This document shows positions 44,980-56,951 of a stretch of 64,000 nt of DNA, one piece after another (within the stretch, counting starts at the first letter, position 1; each line of letters opens with the position of its first letter). The stretch spans positions 248,001 through 312,000 of the forward strand of contig SADC01000005.1 in NCBI GenBank assembly GCA_004194705.1. Reading direction: 5' to 3'. This stretch comes from Ditylenchus dipsaci (taxonomy: Eukaryota; Nematoda; Chromadorea; Rhabditida; Anguinidae). Under the pieces are notes generated by a model, which did no database searches, was not told where the DNA came from, and worked only from the letters and a program-made list of their open reading frames with translations. A program made the position numbers and the translations under genes.

Positions 44980-47900
44980 TATTTCAAGCTCTCCACAATT
45001 GAAAGTGTAGCAGCTCCAAGAAGGCCAGTTGTATATAATGAGTGGGCAGATGATAGCCAGATTCATGAAAGTGTTCATAATTCGTTGCACAGTCAATCGG
45101 CAGCTTCTTCTAAGTTCAAAACTCTAAATTCAGCAGATAATTCGACTGCACTGGAGGTAGGCCATACTTTTGTTTGCAATAAATGTTATATTCAAGGTCA
45201 GGTTTTAACAGAAAAACTCAGATTAAAGAACTTATTTTTAGTATAGTACAACAGGATTTATTTTTGAGATAAACGCCGTTGAAAATTACAAGTGGGACAA
45301 ATATTTTATAGTGTTTATTATAGTCTCTCAATAGACGGATACTCTACCTTGAAAAAAACATTCCTGTTGATGACAATTAGAATTTATCAAATTAAAACGC
45401 GCATAGAACTCTTTATGGTTGCACTAAAAAACCCTCCCCTCTACACAGAAGATTCGGATGGAAATGATTACAATTCGTGTTTCTCGACTCCGATTTTATG
45501 AGAAAGACGACTGTTTTTTAATTCTGAGCGAAAAAAGTTTTTGAACCACAGCGGGAGGGTTGATCAAAATTTCGAAATTCAAACCGGGGTTATTTAATTT
45601 TTAAGGGAACAAGGGCTTTTTAGGGAGGGGAAAAGGATAACACTACGTGTCCAATGACGCGGCAAAAAGTCGCAGTCAGAGTCACAGCGTGTGTCCAAAG
45701 ACCAGATGGCAGGACCCACTCCGGAATGGCCAAAAGTCCAAAATGATTGGTTTTTTCGGGGGTAATCCGGGGGGGGGGGGCGGTCTGAAGAACCTTTTTG
45801 CTAAGCCTTTGCTAAACCTAAACTGAACCTTTTGCAAAAAAGCGATTGGGCGGATCAGATTTTGGCTTAGATTGGCTAAATCGCCCACAAATCCACCTTG
45901 AACCACTGAAAACCACCAAAACCTGAAATTCTGAGCGATTTAACCGATCGGACCCAAAATCTGATCTGCCCAATCGCTTTTTTGCAAAAGGTTTACTCGA
46001 CATCGACGTCCGACATCCATTGGAGGCACTACTTCCGACTTCGACATACTACATCCATTGGAGGCGGGCTATCACAGTGTGTGTGCAATGACGCGGAAAA
46101 GTGTGACTGTGACGTAAATTTAAATCTATTTGAAGCGTCAGTCGCAGTCACACTTTTACGCGCTATTGGACACACGCTGTGACTGCGACTGTTGATGTGT
46201 GTCCGATGACGCGGAAAAGTCGCAGTCGCAGTCACACTTTTCCGCGTAATTGGACACGTAGTGTAAGAGAGAGAGTCGCTTTCAAGGCGCGACGTTCAAT
46301 TTTTTTCCTTAAAATCAAAAAACAACCAGTTTTATTATGAAATCGGGGTCGAGAAACCAAAATATGAGGTCATATTTTTATCTGAGCGCTCTGCGTGGGA
46401 GGGGGGGATTCTATAGTTAAGTCCCGAAAATATCTGTTCGAATTCTGTATCGTTTATGTAACAAAGCTAGAAACGATTTTTAAATAAGTGGCATCGGTGG
46501 CTCAGTGGTAGAGTAGCCTAAGCCAGTGAAACATGTTCTCGATTCCCCTTGTTGGCACTTCAATTATTGATTATTTAATTAATGTGATTAAAAACATAAT
46601 TTGGGAATGAAAAAAAGTTGAATTCTCAAAATTCTAATTGTCATCAACAAGTATGGTCCTGTAAAAACAGGGAAGGTCTAAAATGAAAAATTGCCAGTTT
46701 TTCAAAAAACGACCTGAAAAATCGGCATGTGATACTTGACAATTACCTCAGCCTCAGCTGGCTGAGTTGGGAAAATCGTCCTCAGCCACAGCCAGGTCGA
46801 AAATTTTATCTCAGCCACAGCCGGCTGAGGTCTGAAAATTTCACCTGAGCCTCAGCCGGGCCCAAAATTTTAACTCAGCCGTCAGCCTCAGCCCGCTGAT
46901 GGCTGAGTTAATCCTCAGCCGGCTGAGGACATCAGCCTGGTGACGATCAACTCAAGAGGTTAGAATTTGTGACGGTCGAAACGAGAAACTTTTTTACTTA
47001 AAATTTTCAACTGTCGATTGAAAATCAGCAAACTTAAACGATTTTTAATGTTTAATATTAAATTTCCAAAGATTTTAGTAAATCTAACTTTAGCCTTTGC
47101 TGTCATTCTCTTGCGCTGTCTCTAGATATCTTCTCTTTTGTTCCCGTTAATTTTGCAGCGAAGAATCTTCACGGATTTGCCGTGAAAATTGGTGAAATGT
47201 TACCCTTTTAATTTATTATATTCTACGTAATTGTAGAAGCATAATTTTCACATATAATTTTTGGCGCTACCGGAGTATATCCATTTTGTCTGCAGCAAAA
47301 AGACTTCTTTTTGCTGCAAAAAGACTCTTCCTGCTCCAAAAAGACTTTTTCTTTGCTGCTAAATTACTTTTTTTCGCTGCTAAAATACTTTTTTTGCTGC
47401 AAATGTTGTTTTGCTTCACTTGCCTTCTTCGCAGCGTTTTTCACTAGAAATATCAATATTATACATATTTTGCGGTCAATTTGTCCACAAAACTTTTATG
47501 ATTTCTTAGGAACGAATAAACCATGCTATTCAACCCGAAATTGTGTGCTGAAAACAGTTTGTTGAGACCAAAATCCTGTTTTGACTAACTAGAATCTCAA
47601 TACCCTGGGTTATTTATGAAAAAAACAGCACCCACTTTAAGGTAGTCGGCACTTATGCACTTCACACGCCTTCTTCGCAGCATTTTATAATAATTTGAGA
47701 AAAGTGTTTAAACATCTCCTACGTAATTGTTTCAAGCAAGTTTTTAAGTTTTTATTTAATTTTTGCCCCTGAAATGAATAAGTACCAGGTAGTCGACGTT
47801 AAAATTAAAGGAATCATTCAGATTGAGCTTATAAATAATTATATCATGCCTAGAACAGTGCCTCGAGTACTTTAGTGCATATGAAAAGTCGGTTTTTGTC

Positions 47901-50900
47901 GCGAAATTTTCAGGCTGTACAGTCAAACCTCTATATTGCATCCCGCAAGGGACCGGCCCTGCCCGGATGCAACATGGAGGGTTGATAATAGGTTATTTAT
48001 TTCCCGGCCAACCAAAATAAGAAAAGCGGATGCAACATAGAGGTGGATGCAATATAGAGGGTTGCTATTTACAGGTTTGACTGTACTCAAGTTGTCCAGC
48101 CGGACCCCATCTGGAGAATAAGGGAGTACCTAGGTTTCGAAGGTGTGATTAATTGACCTGTGGACTAATTGACGTGTGGACGAATTGGCGAATGCACGAA
48201 TTGACCGTGGACGGATTGACTGTGGACGAATTGACCGCAAAATATGTATAATAATTGATATTTCTAGTGAAAAATGTTGCGAAGAAGGCATGTGAAACAA
48301 AAAAACATTTGCAGCAAAAAAAGTATTTTTGCAGGAAAAAGAAGTGTTTTTGCAGCAGACAAAATTAGCAGCAAAAAAAATTCTTTTGGGAGCAAAAAGA
48401 AGTCTTTTTGCAGCAAGGAAAAGCTTTGCCCAAAAAGAAGCCAATTTGTTCCAAAAAGGAAGATGTTGAACATAGTTTTAAATACTGGGGCCTACCGCAT
48501 AAATAAACTCTGGTATGCATGCTTTTTCATGCATCCAGAGTCACTTTCGAGTGATTTGTGTCTAAGGTATGTGGGTGTGCGCGTCTCAACCCCAAGCAAC
48601 CAAGCCCCTGCGCCCCCGAAAGGGACGCAGGGGACTGGAGAGTTAGAGATGCGCGCACGCACTTACCTTAGACATGATTCCGAGAAGTACACTTGATTAT
48701 AAAATGCATATAGAGTCTATTTTTGCCCAGTCCCATGTTCAAAAACAGGGTAAACAGTCCTATAGTCGAGATTTAAAAATGCCCAAAACTCGATTTTTCA
48801 TTGACCAGAACTTAAAAATAATGCCTTTTTTTGAACTTCTGAGGCGATTTTGAGTCGATATAGGATCTTTGAAAACACTTTTAAAAAAATTCCATTTGGG
48901 GGGGGGGGCGGTTATACTCCGGTAGTGTCTAATTTTTCATCAGTTTTTTTGTGGCTAATTAAAAATTACTTAACATTCTGTATATTAAGACTTGTCCAGT
49001 GACAGCTAACAAAAGAAGCTCGCCGGTTGTGAGAATTGACGAAGAAGAAGTGGACGAGACCCTGCATCTAGCGAAACCTCTTGAAAATTCTAGAGATAGC
49101 TCAGCTGAACTTGGCTCGGAAAATGCTGATAATGAGTCAGCACATTTAATACCTAACCAATTTTTTTTATAACGCCTGTATTATTTTAGCACCTTGGAAG
49201 CTTTTTGCCTCAGAATCAGTAACCTAATAAAAGCTGGAAATTTCACTACGTTAATGTTGCTGATTGAGATCGATTTTCCAGAATTTTTTAGTGATCAAAA
49301 AGAGCTTTGCCTGCTACTTAAAATACAAGCGTTTATTGAACAAGCTATTGAATTGGCAAGACTTTTTACATTTTACACCATACAGCCATAATGTTTTGTT
49401 GTTTAAGCAAAAATCTCATCCAGCTATACCTTTTGACGAAACTTGTGAGCCTAGTACTAAACGGATCAAAGTCGAGAGTGAGTATATTTTGAAAATAGTA
49501 GAGATTTTGCTGTTAGTCAAGGTAGAGAAAAAATTTTGTTTTAAAATTTTTGATTTTTTCAGAGTCGCAAATCTCTGGCAGGACTTTGTTCAAAATCGTA
49601 TTTTGCTTAACTTTTTTAAAATTCCTGCGTCGTCATTGGGGAAAAACGTGATTTTAAGATTTTTTGAATAAAATTTTCGGGTAATTATCCCGTTCTAATT
49701 CCACATACTATGCCCGAAATTGGATTTAGTTTCATAGTTGCAGTTTTATAGTTGTGAAAGACTACTTTGCGTAGTCGAAATCCTGACTTAGGCCTTTTTG
49801 GATTGAAAATCCAAAATCTACAGAGGGGAAAACCCACTCTCTACGACAAATTCAATTTTAAAGCTAACTTAAATCATGTTTACTCTGCTTCGAGATATAC
49901 ACCTTCAAAGTCGAAGGGGTCTTTAATTAGAGGTGGGTCTATAATAGAGTAGTTCACGGTCGGTTAATTCGGCCTTACCCGGTTTTCGGTTAACCGGGGT
50001 TTTGGCTACTCGGTTTTCGGTTACGGTTTTTCAGTTTTTTTTCGGTCGGTTAACCGGCTTGTACCCGGTTTTCAATTTTTTTTGTCGTAAATTAACCGAA
50101 ATTTTGCTGTACCCGGTTTTTTTGTACCCGGTTTTTCGGTCGGTTTTTTTGGCCAAATACCCGGTCGGTCGGTTAACCGACCGGGTCGGTTAACCGACCG
50201 TGAACTACTCTAGTCTATAATTACTAAAATACTGCAGTTTAAGTAGCTGTAACGATGCTTTTTAGGCTTAAGGTGGGCTGGCATTTGTTAGCTGAGACTA
50301 AAAAATGTCTTGCGCACTTTTTACGGGGTCTCACACATATTTTTGGTTACTCATTTGGCAGTGTTTGTAAAGGAAAATTTTTTGGAGGAAGGGGGTAGGT
50401 TTAAGACTGTGATAGAAACTTCTTAAACGGAGTTTATAGGGCGAGTATACAGGGTGGCCCAAAAAAATTTGGCCACTTAAAAAAAATTGAAGTACGCAAC
50501 CCATAGTCGGGTCGGTTTCCGATTTTCGGGTGGCAAGCCCTCGGAAACCTCCATAATAAGGCCGGCTGTGATGAAGAGCACAAGCACAGAGCTCCTAGGT
50601 AGCTTAACTACTGTCATGGATTTTCCTGGGGAAATCGATGAGGCAAGGAGTAACCTACGCAAAAAATTTTAAGTGGCCGCGTTTTTTGGGCCACCCTGTA
50701 TATGACCAAGTACATTTAAAAAAAATTGAGATTTTTTTACAAATTAAGAAAAAACTGTTTAAGCGGAACATTTGGAAATCAGACCTCAAACCAAACCTTT
50801 GGAGCTTGAAGACACAAAAGAAACAGTGCTTAAAAGCTGTGTTCAACTAAGCAAATTAGGCCAGCTTTCCTTTGACATTGGACAGATACTGAGCGACAAA

Positions 50901-51179
50901 ACGGGAAAATTCTCAGAGAGTTTTTTGAAAGAAGCTGAAAAAAGGATGAAGGTATTTGCTATAAAAAAATTCAGTAAGAAATCATTATTTAGCAAATTTT
51001 TAATTAAGGACGCGATGTCTATAGCCATTCACTGGAATATGCGAAGAAGAGCACCAGAGAATGCATCATACCTGTTGGCTTTAAGCCTTAGAAATCAGCT
51101 GGCAGAATACTTTCGAGCCGCTTTCGCAATCCACACAAAATTGCAATTAAGTCTCAAACTATTTCCAATGAACTATTAA
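44980..51179 (+). CDS. RanBPM (RANBP9/RANBP10)-like protein, CTLH and CRA part; 5' end not found
   Basis: RanBPM proteins are scaffold subunits of the CTLH/GID ubiquitin ligase. Plus-strand exons: 44980-45156 (tentative linker, VYNEWADDSQIHESVHN), about 49000-49135 (RSSPVVRIDEEEVDETLHLA, acidic linker), 49190-49477 and 50764-51179. Exon 49190 gives a CTLH-like helix pair: FCLRISNLIKAGNFTTLMLL, then DFPEFFSDQKELCLLLKIQA, then FIEQ. It needs a frame change near 49365 to reach HNVLLFKQKSHPAIPFDETC and STKRIKVE. The last exon joins in phase (A|CG) and encodes LSKLGQLSFDIGQILSDKTG and YLLALSLRNQLAEYF, aligning with the C-terminal CRA half. The SPRY and LisH exons expected upstream were not seen. 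Exon 44980-45156 does not match the next exon in phase, so an exon is missing or it belongs elsewhere. Confidence 0.6.
45641..46263. mobile_element. 623-bp element with CACTACGTGTCCAATGACGC ends and TAA duplication
   Basis: CACTACGTGTCCAATGACGC is inverted at the right (ATTGGACACGTAGTG), and TAA lies on both sides, as in PIF/Harbinger insertions. Inside are several GACGCGGAAAAGTC blocks in both orientations and an inverted pair (CAGATTTTGG...GCGATTGGGC) around 45840-45995. It is inserted between family A arm fragments (45470-45640 and 46264-46420). It lies in an intron of the RanBPM-like gene. Confidence 0.65.
46491..46562 (+). ncRNA. tRNA-like pseudogene or SINE head
   Basis: GCATCGGTGGCTCAGTGGTA is a good tRNA 5' end with A box; the B-box-like TTCTCGATTCC has an extra base, and the 3' strand does not close the acceptor stem. 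It resembles a decayed tRNA-Gly-type head. Confidence 0.4.
46740..46945. repeat. CTCAGCC(A)CAGCCGGCTGAG cluster
   Basis: At least six degenerate copies of CTCAGCCACAGCCGGCTGAG in alternating spacing. Each is partly self-complementary. The same unit is at 37890-37975. Confidence 0.65.
47285..48440. repeat. 1.15-kb foldback with GCAAAAAGAC-rich arms
   Basis: The left arm (TTTGCTGCAAAAAGACTC..., TTTCACTAGAAATATCAATA) is inverted at 48240-48440. The arms contain degenerate AAAGTCTTTTTGCAGC repeats. A pogo-like MITE (47920-48083) is nested in the centre. The ORFs here (for example 48274-48696) are repeat translations. Confidence 0.7.
47920..48083. mobile_element. 164-bp pogo-like MITE with TA duplication
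   Basis: TA at 47918-47919 and 48084-48085. Tips are CAGTCAAACCTCTATATTGC and inverted AAACCTGTCAG-like sequence ending TTTGACTG. Internal ATGCAACATAGAGG motifs recur. CAGTC-AACCTC tips with TA duplication are the pogo/Tigger hallmark. Confidence 0.75.
48461..48760 (-). repeat. Family A core without long arms
   Basis: A complete core in minus sense: TATA-like CTCTATATGCATTTTATA, leader ending ATCATGTCTAAG, donor GTAAGT (48661-48666 as ACTTAC), stem I with a UUUCG-type loop, both distal hairpins and the CCAGAGTTTATTTATGCGG tail. Since arms are absent, the core exists independently of the foldback arms. Confidence 0.75.
49948..50214. repeat. MITE with GAGTAGTTCACGGTCGGTTA ends
   Basis: The left end GAGTAGTTCACGGTCGGTTA is exactly inverted at the right (TAACCGACCGTGAACTACTC). 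Between are about a dozen degenerate CCCGGTTTTCGGTT units. It lies in the last RanBPM-like intron. Confidence 0.8.
50450..50698. mobile_element. Mariner-type MITE, CAGGGTGGCCC ends, TA duplication
   Basis: TA at 50448-50449 and 50699-50700. CAGGGTGGCCCAAAAAAATT is inverted at the right (TTTTTTGGGCCACCCTG). Arms about 60 bp. It lies 65 bp upstream of the last RanBPM-like exon (50764). Confidence 0.8.
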
Positions 51180-51189
51180 AACTATTTGC

Positions 51190-52230
51190 GTTTTATTTAA
51201 ATAAAAATTTCGTATTTTCGTAAAATTTCGTGGGTTGTCCCAAAAGTTCTTTTGATCTCAAATTTTTCATATTTTTGGGGGTTGAAAAATAAATGACTAT
51301 GCTCTTTTAATAAAAAAAATATACGGTATATTCTGCGACAGGTTTTGAAAAGTTAACTTCCTAAATTTTAGTCTAACAACGGACAGAACTTTTGGGGAAG
51401 ACAACATGTATACCGAGAAAAAAGCCGAAATTGAAAAATTATAGCCTCTAAAAGTTTTATGCACTTCTAGCATGTTTCATGAATACGAAAATTAGGCGTA
51501 TGTCATCCCTGGGACCAACCACGAAATTTTGAATTTTCGGATGCTTTAGTCCCCCGAACTGATATTTTTAATTTTTTTTGTTTTGAATCAGCTTGGGGGA
51601 CCGAGGCATACGAAAATTGAAATTTCTGTGGTCGACTACCTTTTTTAACAAAATGCATTAAGAATAGCACTGGAATAAAAAAAGAGCCTCTTAAGCCACG
51701 TGGATATTGAAAATAGCACTGGAATATGAAAAGAACCTCCTTAGCCACGATTTTTACGTGGATATTGCTGCTTCAATTTTTTTCTATGACGCTTTTCTGT
51801 CTCTTTTTCTAGCTGATTTCTTCTTTCTAGCATGTTTACATAAATTTTTTTTGACGCTATTGCTGGGAAAACAAGCCCCCTCCATGGTGTGCGCATGGAA
51901 AATATGATCACCTTGTTTGGCCTTTTGCACACACGAGGCTGCCTTCGTCGGATGAGGCCATAGTGAGAAAAAACATCTGTGAAAATTTTCAGTCAACAAA
52001 ATGTTTTGACTTTTATTTCAGTGATAATTTTCATTTCAATTGAATTGTAGTGCAATAATTGAGATAAATACTTCAAATCTTAAATAATAATTTAATTTAG
52101 CGTCTTGTTATTTTGATAATTTTGTTAATATTTTTCACAATTGTTGGTTATGCTTTAGTTGTTTTAATGTAAAAAACCGAAAAACATAATTTTTTATTAA
52201 AAGCTGACTGTAATGAGCTGCTCCTAATAT
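51190..52230. other. 3' flank of the RanBPM-like gene, no further gene
   Basis: AT-rich sequence. A duplicated 35-bp segment (GCCACGTGGATATTGAAAAT / GCCACGATTTTTACGTGGAT) occurs at 51690-51770. TTTGTTTTGAATCAGCTTGG and CTTTTCTGTCTCTTTTTCTA tracts precede a segment (51800-51935) resembling 60540-60720 (AAACAAGCCC, CATGATCT/GTGTGCGCATGG), so that is another repeat. Confidence 0.4.
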
Positions 52231-52231
52231 A

Positions 52232-52944
52232 CAGTCAACCCTCGATTTAGCGTCACCCCTGTGGACCGGCTTTAGGGTGAGGTTATATTGAAGGCTTATT
52301 AAGTTTAAGAATGTGATCAGCGATTTCCAGCCAACGCAGGAAGCGAATCATAGCAACAATATTTAACCATTAGATAAGAAAAAATGTTGTATGCTTCTTA
52401 GAAATAGGCATAAATAGGCATTACATTGGCTAAATGGTAGAAGCGCGTCTTATTAAGCCATTCCTTTCAAGGGGTCATCTGTCACACCAGCGCACACCTC
52501 TTCTTTGTGATGCTCTTTTCCTTCTCCAGCGCTGACTTTTTTCTGTACAGCATTAATACACCGTGTATATGCGTCGAGTTTGTCTTTCCATTTTCACAAG
52601 TTTCCACAAGTTTGTCTTTCCATTTGAACTTTGCATGATCGATGCATGAAACAAAAAACTCGTGATAGAACACTCGCGCGCCTTTCAACAGTAATAAAAT
52701 ATAATGATTAAATAATTATATTCATAATTAAACAAAAAACAGGCGAATAAAATTACATAAAATACTTTTAAGAATCCGGAAATTCGAATGACTGTGCAAA
52801 ATATACTAGATGACGTTTAATCGAGGGTATAATAAAGATAAGTTCCAGCCCAGGGGTGATGCTAAATCGAGGGTCTGCTTCAATGGATGTAAGATTTAAC
52901 CAATCGAATTGGTCTAGGGGTGACGTTAAATCGAAGGTTGACTG
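52232..52944. mobile_element. 713-bp pogo-like element with TA duplication
   Basis: TA at 52230-52231 and 52945-52946. Tips are CAGTCAACCCTCGATTTAGC and inverted TCGAAGGTTGACTG. Subterminal GGGTGACGTTAAATCGA/GCGTCACCCCTGTGG motifs repeat inside the right end (52850, 52870, 52920). No intact transposase. Confidence 0.8.
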
Positions 52945-52949
52945 TAACA

Positions 52950-54650
52950 AATCAAGTGATTGAGCTGAAATTTACTTGTAATTATACTTACAAGTTGTTA
53001 AGACGGCAATTGTTGTTTAAAAAGGCATAATTTCACAACACCTATTCCAGGAATTCGCCTTGGTCCCCCAAGATGATTTTTGTTTTTATCCGCCAAAAGT
53101 AATTATATATAAATAATTAAGTATAATGATCGACTATGCTCTACAAGATAACATTCTCTAAATTTTTGAATTCTATTTCACAGTTTGAAAGGTAACCTTG
53201 CAAGTAAACATTATTAGGAGCAATATACGACACTAGGGACTTTTTCGGATGAGGGACACTGCTGGCATTTCGAAATTTCCGGCTCCGGATATGGCTCCCA
53301 GCTCCTTCAGGGTAAATTTTTCGCTCCGGATCTGGCTCCGGCTCGAAAGCCGGAGCAAAGCCAGAGCAGAGCGGATTGCCAGCACTGATGAGGGGCGGTG
53401 GAGCGGCTGCTGCGGTTCAAACCACGCCAGCGCCATTAAATTCTATAAATAAGAACTAGGAGAGCCCAGGAGCACATAAATGACAAAATAAAAAAAAATT
53501 CAACTTATTTTCATTTAAAAACTTTGTCGAATTGTAAACGCGCTATGCGCGTCGTACTAGTGCTAGATGGTTTAAAGCGGCCAAAATTTCACAATAATAT
53601 AATCTGTTTATTGAACAATTAACCACGTATTATTGAAATATAGTTTTTAACAGATTTTTTCGATATAATAAGTTTCTAAGCTAACGTGGGTAAATCAAAC
53701 ATCAATTTTCGAATAAGACTTAAAAGATCTAACCCAGCCAGGGATCTCATGCCAATTTTCAAGACATCTAACTCAGTCCGGGATCTCATGTCCACTTTCA
53801 GGGCTAATTATCATTTATAAAAACTCTTTGAGACGTCAAGTTTTAAGACTTATTAAAATCATAATTGCGAATGATTTCGAAAGTACATTTTTGTCTTAAC
53901 ATTGTGCTAAAACATGATGTATATCGACTGTTCGATTCAAAAATAAATTTTTAAATTTTCTCGCCAATTTGAATTTAAAAAAGTAATTTTTTTTGTCAAA
54001 AATTCCAAAAAAATTTGTTCCAAATTTTTTTCAGCGCAAAAAGTTACCCTAGAAACACCACTCACTTTCAATTCTTGTCTACATTACAGTATCACTTCAG
54101 GCAATATGTCTGATTAACACCGTTCTATACCCCTTCAGTCATTTCCACCTTGTACACGCTACTATACCACTTCGGGCAATCCCACTGAACAACACCGTTC
54201 TTATCTTATCTAATCTATATTTCATTCATTATCTTTTTCAGTTTTTTCTGAAACCTGATAGATGGTCATTTCCACCCAAACTTTTTTTATTCAATAGCTG
54301 GCATTTCGGAGACGTGCCCTTTTGCTCAGCCCAGCTCTGTGAAAATTTCGGAACACCCCAAAAAATCGAAAAACGAAAAAAAAATCTGCCCTGAACAATT
54401 TCAAAAAAAAAGTTACGCTAAAAAAATTTCCGTACTTCCCATGAAAAGTTACTCGAGAGATGTGCAAAAATTTTCAAAAAAAAAATGTGCCCGGAACATA
54501 CCGAACAAAGAGCTTTGCGATTAAATGAGTTTTTTTATAGAGTAGATAAGGTGATTGCGAAAAATTGCTTTTATAAAAATTGCTCTTTTTTCTAATACCA
54601 TTACTTATTTGCTGTTCTTCACTATAATCTTTTACAATATTCAAAAAATA
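52950..54650. other. Gene-free stretch
   Basis: No gene supported. A GCTCCGGATCTGGCTCCGGC repeat block sits at 53280-53360 and a short ATCTAACCCAGCCAGGGATC duplication at 53728-53790. The remaining sequence is AT-rich and includes the 5' flank of the gene at 54668. Confidence 0.4.
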
Positions 54651-54667
54651 TATATTTGATATATAGA

Positions 54668-56951
54668 ATGAAAATGATGAAAGCAATACTTAAGACATCT
54701 TATATGCTTTTATTTATACCTACTTCTGCCGCTTTTTTCTTTCCTCTAGACTTACAAAGTCTGGAAGAAGATTGCATAAAAATGGAGAAACAGATCAGTT
54801 CTGAGGCTAATATAGATCATCTTATATCTGGAACAGAACATACAGGGTGTCGCAAAATTACGCGTGCATTTTTGAAAATTTTTGCGAGGTAGCTCCTTGC
54901 CCGGTCGATTTCCGTCTTCGGGAACCATACCCGCGGAAATCTCCACATTTATAGGGTTTAGGAGCATAAACACAATATAATTGCAGATTAACACACAACA
55001 AAATTTATTGACATGAAATTACAGCATCATAAACAATATTTGATAAAAAAAAATTCAAAGAAATTTCAAACAACTTTTAAAAAAGTGCACGCGTAATTTT
55101 GCGACACCCTGTACAGTATTCGACTTTAAACATGAAGAAAAAGATTTGAGTGACTTAGTGGAATTGCATCGACAAAGCATAAAACTTTACAAACAAGCCA
55201 ACAAATTTCAAGAAAACATACAACTTCCTTCAAAAGAACGCATCAAAAAGGTTTTTGACAAAAACAATCATTTAATCAGCCACATAGTTAACCACAGAAT
55301 TTTGGCTGCTATTCAAAAAGTGATTGAATGGAACAAAGAAGAATTCACCAAGTCTCCCAATAAAACATTTGTTCAATGGATTAAGCACGAAAAAAATGCT
55401 AAAGCAAATGCTGCTATGTTGGACCAATTTGCAGCCAAAATGGAAGAAATTATGGCTGAGGCACCTGAGACAGTTAACGATGAAGCTTTGAAATTGGTTA
55501 GAGAAAACTACAATGCTATGATAACTGATTTGAGGAAACACAGTTCAGAGCTACAACAACTTAACAAAGACAAAATGTTGGGCAAGTATGAAAAAGAAGT
55601 GGAAGAACAAGCTAAAATTCTTAATATGAAAACGGCCGAAGTGACGAAAATGAAAAAGCAGCGAAATGAAGAAGAAAATAAACTGAAGGTGGCGGAGAAA
55701 CCAATAAGTGATCTGGAAAAAGTAGCCACTGAAATGGCTGAAAATTTAAAAAATATGCAAGAAAATTACGATAAGAATTTGAAAAAATTTGAAGAGCGAA
55801 AAGCTGAGTTGGAAAGTAAGTTGCTTTTACTACAACTTTTTTTTTAGTTTTGAAATAGTGTGTAGACCACATTTAGAGGTTGCTGGTTCGAATCAATCTG
55901 GGTGTAAACTTTATTTTGTCCACAGTTTTTCAGTGATTGAACCATAGTGTGCAAATCGATACATTTATCGATTTCGATAAAACTATTTTTTGGCTATTTG
56001 TTCCAAAGTATCTGCAAATATTTTTTAGATTCCAATGAATTTTCACGTACTCGTGTAGAGGAACGATTCTCCTACACGAATTTACAAAAATTTACCAACA
56101 TCTGAAAACATTTTGTAGATTTTTTTGAACGAACAGCCAAAAAATAATTTTATCGAAATCGATAAATTCATCGATTTGCCACACCATGAATTGAACTGAT
56201 ATTATGAATCGATTGCGAAGATTTCCGTGATTGATTTTTCGGTCAACAACTGCCTAGAATTTGCGAAATCAGCCAGATACTATATATTTCAGTTTGTATT
56301 GCCTCTAGCTATTTTTTGCTTTTTAAAGAGTGATAGCCATTTTCCAGACTAAGAAATGCGCGAGTTACCTTATAAATGATTTTCTACTTTAAATATAAAT
56401 AGACACATCATAAATTACATCAAAAATTACTTTAGAAATTAGGTTATTGGATAACTTGATTTACAAAAATTACCGATTCTCGGACGAAAGTTGCTAAAAA
56501 AATTATTCTAGGTTTTAGCTGTAGCTTAGCTATAATGCTTGTGGAATCCTGCCTGATAATCTAACTCGGTTTACAAGAAAATTATTTTTGTATCAAACTA
56601 GCGAGATTCGAACCAGCAACCTCAGAATGTGGTTTAATTTGAATTTGAACGATTTCCATGTGGAACCAGATACGGAAAGGAGATACACTAACGTTTTAAC
56701 CTTGATTAAAATTTATAATTAAAGATGAAGAAAATGACTTAAAGAAGCAACATGAAAACTTGCAAAATATGTCTATACACCTTGGAGAATTCTGGGAGCT
56801 AATATTTCCTCCAGTTGTTTTAAATTCTCAACATCCACCTAAAACTTCCAAACAAGATAACTTTGAACTTCTTAAATCAGCTATGTTAAAATCGTGGACG
56901 TCACTCAGTGAAAAAGGATGGCGGTTCCCATTCAAAAACACTATTTTTTAA
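54668..56951 (+). CDS. Small secreted coiled-coil protein, coding exon split by a MITE
   Basis: Not recognised as a named family. The ATG at 54668 starts MKMMKAILKTSYMLLFIPTS, a signal-peptide-like segment, then LDLQSLEEDCIKMEKQISSE. A MITE (54843-55111) interrupts codon HT; outside it the frame resumes VFDFKHEEKDLSDLVELHRQ and runs to 55815, a long charged region with heptad-like repeats (EEQAKILNMKTAEVTKMKKQ). The GTAAGT donor at 55816 joins in phase to 56725 (N formed by A|AT), giving DLKKQHENLQNMSIHLGEFW, SAMLKSWTSLSEKGW and a TAA at 56949-56951. Without the MITE the reading frame is 367 codons. As assembled, the MITE introduces a stop after about 74 codons. A related first exon is at 26845-27022. 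Confidence 0.7.
54843..55111. mobile_element. 269-bp mariner-type MITE inserted in a coding exon
   Basis: TA at 54841-54842 and 55112-55113. Tips are CAGGGTGTCGCAAAATTACG and inverted CGTAATTTTGCGACACCCTG with perfect tips. Removing the element plus one TA restores an uninterrupted frame in the surrounding coding exon. No donor/acceptor pair with compatible phase was found that would splice it out. Confidence 0.9.
55816..56724. repeat. Intron of the secreted-protein gene containing nested inverted repeats
   Basis: Outer pair: TGTAGACCACATTTAGAGGT / ACCTCAGAATGTGGTTTA around 55861 and 56618, both next to the B-box-like GGTTCGAATC. Inner pair: ATCGATTTCGATAAAACTAT near 55970 and its complement near 56150. 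It is a foldback with tRNA-like motifs, about 800 bp. Confidence 0.6.

Noticed and set aside
48274..48696. 140-codon plus ORF
   Set aside because: It translates AAAAGAAGTCTTTTTGCAGC repeats and then a family A hairpin; no protein family.
52430..52500. tRNA-like GGCTAAATGGTAGAAGCGCG
   Set aside because: A-box-like start only; no B box and no closing stem.
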